This document shows positions 58,093 to 64,000 of a stretch of DNA of 64,000 nt, one piece after another. Within the stretch, counting starts at the first letter, position 1. The number at the start of each line of letters is the position of its first letter. The translations under genes and the position numbers were made by a program. A model generated the notes under the pieces. That model ran no database searches and had not been told where the DNA came from. It saw nothing but the letters and a program-made list of their open reading frames with translations. Source of the DNA: Symsagittifera roscoffensis. Taxonomy: Eukaryota; Xenacoelomorpha; Acoela; Convolutidae. Location of the stretch: NCBI RefSeq assembly GCF_963678635.1, contig NC_087068.1, positions 44,497,013 to 44,561,012 of the forward strand, in the 5' to 3' direction.

Positions 58093-60930
58093 TTTTTATA
58101 AGTGTTAGTTATGGATCAGAATTGTTTAGTTCTAGGTATTTTACAGAGATAATTTATCAAGAATATAATAGGATACAATAAATACTTCTTTTGAACTGGT
58201 TTCAATGTGTCGAGATTAGGTTTAACTTTTTTTTCTTTTGCGGTACCCCTGAGAACTTCAAACTTTAGAAAGATTCCCATGAAATTTAAGGTTTGCGTAA
58301 ATATCGCTCCTAGAGTGATAGTAACATGATGTATTCTTCTGATGAAAAGTCATAGCAGAACCTTCAATGAAATAGTTGAACAAAAATTCACTCGTCTTTG
58401 CGCAAAACCAATTAAGTATATGTCTGAACAAATAAAACAGAGCCAATTATTCATTAAGGTTTCAGTGCTGCCAATGAACTTGCTCTAATCAAGCGCTAAA
58501 ATAAAAAAATCATATTGATCGGAATTAATGATGTGATTATAGGGAAATTTGTTGATTCAGCATTGTTTTTTCTTCAATTGCAACTCGGGAACATAACAAA
58601 AGAATTGATATCTACTATGCTTAGTTTTGGAGACTAATCACTATTGATAGAAATTTCAGCTCCCTATAAAATTGTTGGCGATTCTACTTCGATGAGTTAA
58701 CCCATTTTCGTGCGTTATGATTAACAAAAACAAAAAGCAAATATGTCATGAAATATCATAAGTCATATTTTCGTTCAAATTAGTTTAAATTTTTGGTTGT
58801 TTGTTATTTGATTAATTATCAACTTGATGACTATTTTTAAGAAACAACTTGATTCAAATTCATATGGCAAATGGAAGCAAAACGGAGACTTCGGTGATAC
58901 TCAATCCCAAAAAATGCAAAAAAAAAACAAAAACAATTATTTACCAACCCCAGGGAGAAAATCAGAGGGGAGTAAAATCATGGTTACCGGAAAAAACTTT
59001 AAGAAAATTGAGTTAAACTTTCATCGAACTAGTCCTAATAAAAACTTGTTCTAAATTTTACTACAAATTTTCTAAAAAAAGTGCGTCGTTCTCGCAATTT
59101 TTCTGTCCAAGTTATTAGGTTCACAGGCCTTAGATTCACAAACTTTCTGGGTAATTGATTAGGTTCATAGGCTTTACTAACGTGTTAAGACAAACCTCCT
59201 CTAAAAACGCGCAATTTTGTTTTACAAAACCAAATTATGAAAACGCAGAAAGACTTGTTCGCTTCGGGCGATTTCATAGTTAACATTAGGAACAAACAAC
59301 TGTAAAAATGTCAAAAATGAAACCAAATTGAAACAAGGATAACTGGTTGCTGTGCAAGTAACACAGAACGTTCCAAACACATTCGTATGAAACTACAAAG
59401 AAAAACTCGTAGAAAAATAATGCGTTGGGCATAATTTACTACAATTGTGTTAAATAATAAATAACTCAAAAAACGAAAAAAAATCAAAAAAAAAGTTTTA
59501 TATAAAATTATTCTGAATTTGTGTACTAAAATATTTAAATTTGTAAGAAACTTTTTATGGCCGAGAAGGCGCCTAAGGAAATCGCTCAAAGTAGGCGCTT
59601 CTCAACTCTGGGAAATTTTTTTTTTGCAAATTTCTAAAGTTCGTTCAAATCACGACTGGAAGGGCATCAAGATTTACATTACTCGACCAATTCGAATGAT
59701 TAATTGTGGTACTTGATTTTGCGTGGAAAACAAAACGAAAAAAACTAAAACACACCCGAAGACAAACTTTCTCCTTTTTTTCAAATGATTGAAACAATGA
59801 TTGAAATCGGAATTCGGAATATGACGTGTGAAAAAGATAAACACAATTTTTGAATAGTCTAGCGACAAGTTTTAAGAATACTAACGAAGAAGAAACCGAC
59901 CTACAACTGATACAGACATGAAAAACGAAAACTTCATTTTCGGCGCAGGAGTCAAAAATGCAACTAGTTTTATGAGTCATCAATGAGATAAAACTTCATA
60001 ACTGAAGAATATTTGGTTTTTGGTTTTAACACAAAATTAACCTAGACAAAAATTTTAATTTAAATGCAAGTTCTTTGCGATTGATAATATAAATGGAAAA
60101 TGTAGAAAATTTCAGCTGTTTTTTTGAACAAATACTCAGCACAACTTTGTTTGACGTGTTTAAAATTTTCATTATCAAGAGCATAGACTTCGGTAGTATT
60201 TTTTTTCGGATGAGCTCAGAAGGGCAAAATTACACATTTTTTTCATACAAGATAACCAAAACAATTGTAGCAATTCATTGTCGGTTTCTTTTCAACATCA
60301 ATTTTGAGTAATAAATAAAAAATTGGGAAACAAATTTTTATAAGCTTGGTAAAAAAAATCATGTTTAGTGCCAAAAAAAATTGACTGCAGAGGCAAAAAC
60401 AAGCACAGAATTTGCCTAGTTTCATTATTGAGCGCATGAAAAATTTCGAAAGTTTTTTTGCAGGCTCTTAAAAACTCCATTTTGTTTGTTGAGCTCCAAA
60501 ATCGATTATGCTATTAGATACTAGAATCGTGGGTTTTTGTTTGTTAACTGATGAAGCAAACTTTTTAATTAATCTGTGATAAATTTGATTATTTTTTAAA
60601 ACTTTTTTGATCTATGGCAAACAATTCAAGATGACAGCACCCTGGTTTGGAGTCGTTCGCTTAAAGTGTTAGCTCCAAAAAAAAATTCAGCAAGAATCAG
60701 TAAAAACATATCAAGGAAAACCAATTTCGGTCTGCGTCAGACTGACATTGAGAGCAATGTTGGCAAAGAGCGACCAGTCGATCCATTCGACACAAGTCGA
60801 GCTTTGCGCGAGAATTGGTTTTGTTGCTTAATTTTTTTTCTAGTTTTTGATTTTGAAAATGGTGGAACACCAACACAGTTGAACACAATTGTTTTTGGCC
60901 GAGCCCGCCAAATTGCCAGTTAGTTCTAAA
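58093..60930. other. Right flank of the retroelement, non-coding
   Basis: A local direct repeat, TTAGGTTCAYAGGCYTTA, occurs at about 59118 and 59159. The 'TGATTTTGCGTGGAAAACAA' block near 59710 is shared with the segmental duplications at 34.69 and 38.72 kb. Several short open frames lack any recognisable domain. Confidence 0.45.
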
Positions 60931-60944
60931 CAATGTCAGTCTCA

Positions 60945-61470
60945 TGTTTCATTCTGGTCGAGTTGGTCAAAACATAGCCCGCTTAGATCGAACGCAGCAG
61001 AACAAACTTTGCTTCGATTGAAATCGTCAAAACAAAGCACGCTTCTGTCAAACCTAGTCGATTACAGTTTTGCAGCGGTCAAGATGGTCGAAACAAAGCA
61101 CGCTTCTGTCAAACCTAGTTGATTACAGTTTTGCAGCGGTCAAGATGGTCGAAACAAAGCACGCTTCTGTCAAACCTAGTCGATTACAGTTTTGCAGCGG
61201 TCAAGATGGTCGAAACAAAGCACGCTTCTGTCTAACCTAGTCGATTACAGTTTTGCAGCAGTCAAGATGGTCGAAACAAAGCACGCTTCTGTCAAACCTA
61301 TGTGATTACAGTTTTGCAGCGGTCAAGATGGTCGAAACATAGCCAGTTTGGACTGAGATGGTCAAAAATTAGCGAGCTTGTGTCGAACACAGTCGAACAC
61401 AATTTTGCTTCGGTCGAGATGCTCGAAACGAGTCGGTTGGATCGAGACGGTCGAAACAACAAGCTTAAGT
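60945..61470 (+). repeat. Minisatellite, 61-bp unit
   Basis: Five units at 61-bp spacing, read from the repeated AAGATGGTCGAAACA at 61081, 61142, 61203, 61264 and 61325. They contain 'AAAGCACGCTTCTGTCAAAC' and 'CGATTACAGTTTTGCAGC'. Degenerate half-units with GGTCGAA and AAGC(A/G)CGCTT extend on both sides. The unit length is not a multiple of three, so open frames over it are not expected to encode a repeat protein. Confidence 0.95.
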
Positions 61471-62595
61471 CGATTAGGTCAATATATAATTCAAACACCT
61501 GATCTGGGTACTACAAGCTATGAAAATTTTTTAAAAAATTACTTTTCCATTAGTGGTGAAACATTTGACAGTGCTGACAGTGTTGCATTTGCAAAGTATT
61601 AAACAAAATTTTTAAATTACCTTGGCTGCAATAAAGTCAACTAATTAACCACAGTCAGTTCCTTGGATCCCATCTTTAGCGTGAATTGTTTGAAGCGGAA
61701 GTATGATAGCTAGCTCACACTTTACAGGGATACGTTTGACTTATTTATCGCTTAACGCCCACATCTTTCGAAACTTCAAAAATTTTATTTTTGTTTTTGA
61801 AGAAAGCTGAAGACATCACTCATGATGAGTATCGAAATGTTAAGGGTATTTAAAGACTGGAGCTATTAAACGAAAAAGGAAGAATGAGTTTTTAACATAC
61901 GCACCAGTTTTTAACTACATAATGATCCAGTGGGAGCATAAAATCTATTTTGATTTCACAAATTACTTTTTTTTTGCATTACGGTTTTTCTTATATTTTT
62001 TATTTTTCTTGTATTTTTTTGAGAAAAAACGCATCCACCAATCTCTTGGCCGTACATTTTGAATTTAAGAAAATCATGACTTCAGAGGTAGTTTATCTGA
62101 TTTCTCGAAGATTTGATTTTTATGAAGTAAGATACTTCTTGAAAAAGAAAGGTTAGACCTTGTAGATTTTTTTTACTGGAGTACACTGGATTTGTATTTG
62201 ATTCCATATATTACTGAAATCCAAGTTTTGGTCTGGAACTCAATAAACACAAGTATTCATTCCTTCAAATATCTGAAGTAAATTTAAGCCGAACACCGGA
62301 TCTAAATTAGAATCAGCAGGCCATTCTCCGCGGAGTAAAATCACATATCACAAAAATTTGAAAAACTCCCCGGGCCGAGGTCCAACAATGATTTTGCGGC
62401 CAAACCTGACATTTACGCGACGTAAATTTTATACTCCCACCCCAATGCTGAAGTCCTGCAATGTCGCAATTTTTGTCGCGCATAGTCAGCAAAGTCGGAA
62501 TAAGATTCGCGCAAAATTGCACAAATTGTTTTCAGACATTATTTTTGATGCTGTAGTTCAAGAACTTAACTATAAGCTTTTTGTTCAAGAAAACT
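61471..62595. other. Non-coding stretch
   Basis: No gene recognised. The open frame at 62358-62690 runs into the D430 repeat and has no domain. Confidence 0.4.
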
Positions 62596-62599
62596 TCCC

Positions 62600-63000
62600 A
62601 TTTGATCTAGGATTTTCTCGAGGGGGTGGTCTGATTTTCAAAAAATTTTCGAAATTTTGTCGACGTTTTTGTTTAGGTAAACCAAATTGATTTTCTGAGC
62701 TCTCCCAAAGCATTAAAAAGACCCGGTTTTGGTAAAAACTTTTTTGGCACTTTTTGGAAAAGCTTTTTTTTGGCAAAAAGCTTTGTTTGGCACTTTTTGC
62801 TTTTTTGGCACTTTTTGGAAAAAAGCTTTTTTTGGCACTTTTTGGAAAAAGTTGACCAAAAAATCATGCTTTTTCGGCGCGCGCTCCCCCCTCAAAATTA
62901 GTATATATTGACGTCGAAGGCGCCTTTAGAAAATTTTAGGGTTCATCACCAAATACGGATTTCGTAAAATAATACAATGGGGATCTTTGAGCAAAAGTAA
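62600..63000 (-). repeat. D430 dispersed repeat with internal tandem expansion
   Basis: Reverse copy starting 'ATCTAGGATTTTCTCGAGG' and running to the 'AATACAATGGGGATC' block. The element's single GGCACTTTTTGGAAAA segment is here expanded to about five imperfect tandem units (62744-62850). The GGCGCGCGCTCCCC core is intact near 62875. Confidence 0.85.
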
Positions 63001-63509
63001 CTCAAAAAAAAAATTGGTTTAACTCAAACTCTATACATTTTTGAAATTTCTATGCAGTTTTGAAAATTAGAATTTCCAGTGGTATAGGATATTATCAACC
63101 AAAAAAATCCCCCCCCCCCAAACCGTACAAAATATCGATTTAGGGAGGAGAAAATAAAGAATTTTCTTTAATTTTTTTGAGTATAGCCTAAATTGATTCA
63201 AAATTAACCATTTTTATGAAAAAAATGAGTTAAAATATTAATCTAAGCAATTAACAATATACAAATGCAATTACGCGTACAAAAATTTAAGAACCAAACT
63301 CATTTGCTCGAAGGCATAAAACGCATGCTCTATACAAAAACAATTTTAAGGTTTAATACAATTTTCTTGGAGGGCGCATCTTACTGTAGGTCACTTAGGG
63401 GGGATTATACGGTTGATCCGTAGAATTCAATATAATTCATTCAATAAATTGCACGCAGCAATTTTTTGTGAAATCGTCTTGTTATTAACTTAGAAAAAAA
63501 CGCAGGCAA
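63001..63509. other. Non-coding stretch
   Basis: A C run lies at 63110-63119; nothing else was recognised. Confidence 0.45.
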
Positions 63510-64000
63510 TAATTGTCTAGCTATGCATCTAGTTGACGGCCTAGGAAATTAGACGAAAAGCAAACTAGACGCGACCAACAAAAACTAATTTAGACGTCGA
63601 AGCTAATTTTAAAAAATAGGAAATTAGACGTCATTGTATTGTTCTTCTGTGAAAATTTGTTTACTGGCAATAATTAACTTTCGTTCGAGCTTTCTTAAAT
63701 GCAAATCAACTTTCCATATGACGCAATTTTTACATTCCGCATTTCTCGCATGCAGCAATTGTATAATTTATGCATTTCTAAAATGTTTTTATAATATTGA
63801 GGTTAACGTTTTGTAAATCAATTATGATAAATATTTTGATATGCAATGGGATCATATACTATTTTTGTAAAATTGAAAACTTGTTTTAAGCAATAATGTG
63901 TTAACCCTTTGCTTTTCGTCTAAAATACTAGTTTTCCAAAAACAATTTAACAGTCTAAATTCGTTTTTGTCGGTCACGTCTAATTTGCTTATCGTCCAAT
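63510..64000. repeat. Foldback-like element F (TTAGACG arms), right end cut
   Basis: The left arm (63535-63632) has repeated (A)AATTAGACG units. The right arm (63908-64000) has the inverted units CGTCTAA(A/T). A 47-bp stretch of the left arm, containing 'AAGCAAACTAGACGCGACC' and 'AACAAAAACTAATTTAGAC', aligns with the inverted right arm with few mismatches. The spacer is about 280 bp, AT-rich and non-coding. The element may run on past the window. Confidence 0.7.

Noticed and set aside
60666-60945. Opposing 85- and 82-codon ORFs beside the minisatellite
   Set aside because: Open on both strands in degenerate repeat-like sequence, with no domain.

Overview
The window looks like a gene-poor, AT-rich stretch of an invertebrate animal genome. 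The reasons are spliceosomal splice sites, exons of a rhodopsin-class (class A) G-protein-coupled receptor, Tc1/mariner transposase relics, a Ty3-like LTR retroelement, and a very dense layer of short non-coding repeats. No prokaryotic gene organisation is seen. I could not place the organism more precisely.

Host coding content is small. The best gene is a class A GPCR on the minus strand. Its first coding exon (31052-31671) carries TM1-TM4. A 157-bp exon at 1565-1721 carries a matching TM5 and the start of ICL3, with compatible phase and good splice sites. If they belong together, the gene spans at least 30 kb with one intron of about 29.3 kb filled with transposons, and TM6-TM7 lie left of the window. 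Other coding candidates are a triplicated 80-codon ORF at 16.9-18.4 kb (only the last copy open), an HTH protein of Tc1-like type at 36.4 kb, and a weak THAP-finger-like ORF at 40.3 kb.

Most of 1-43 kb and 58-64 kb is mobile or repeated DNA. (i) At least fifteen copies or fragments of a roughly 400-430 bp dispersed repeat, here called D430, occur in both orientations. (ii) Six loci have inverted arms made of short tandemly reiterated motifs. They resemble Foldback elements, but the arm motif differs at every locus. Two have 9-10 bp target-site duplications, and two with different arms share core sequence. (iii) Nested insertions lie in a Tc1 relic at 22.5-24.3 kb: one palindromic MITE with a TA duplication and one with a 9-bp duplication that splits the helix-turn-helix. 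(iv) There are recent segmental duplications: a 994-bp tandem copy at 7.25-9.23 kb, a 385-bp pair at 29.8/33.6 kb, and a diverged 1.3-1.5 kb pair at 34.7/38.7 kb. (v) There are microsatellites and a 61-bp minisatellite at 60.9-61.5 kb.

From 43.8 to 58.1 kb lies a degraded LTR retroelement on the minus strand. LTR-like blocks are at 57.8-58.1, 45.5, 44.7 and 43.8 kb. Next to the right LTR is a primer-binding-site-like sequence, then a small basic ORF, a gag-like relic, RT, RNase H and an integrase with recognisable catalytic residues. A further 5-6 kb of formerly coding sequence follows pol. The whole interior is A/C-rich on the coding strand. Reading frames are broken throughout; it is a relic.
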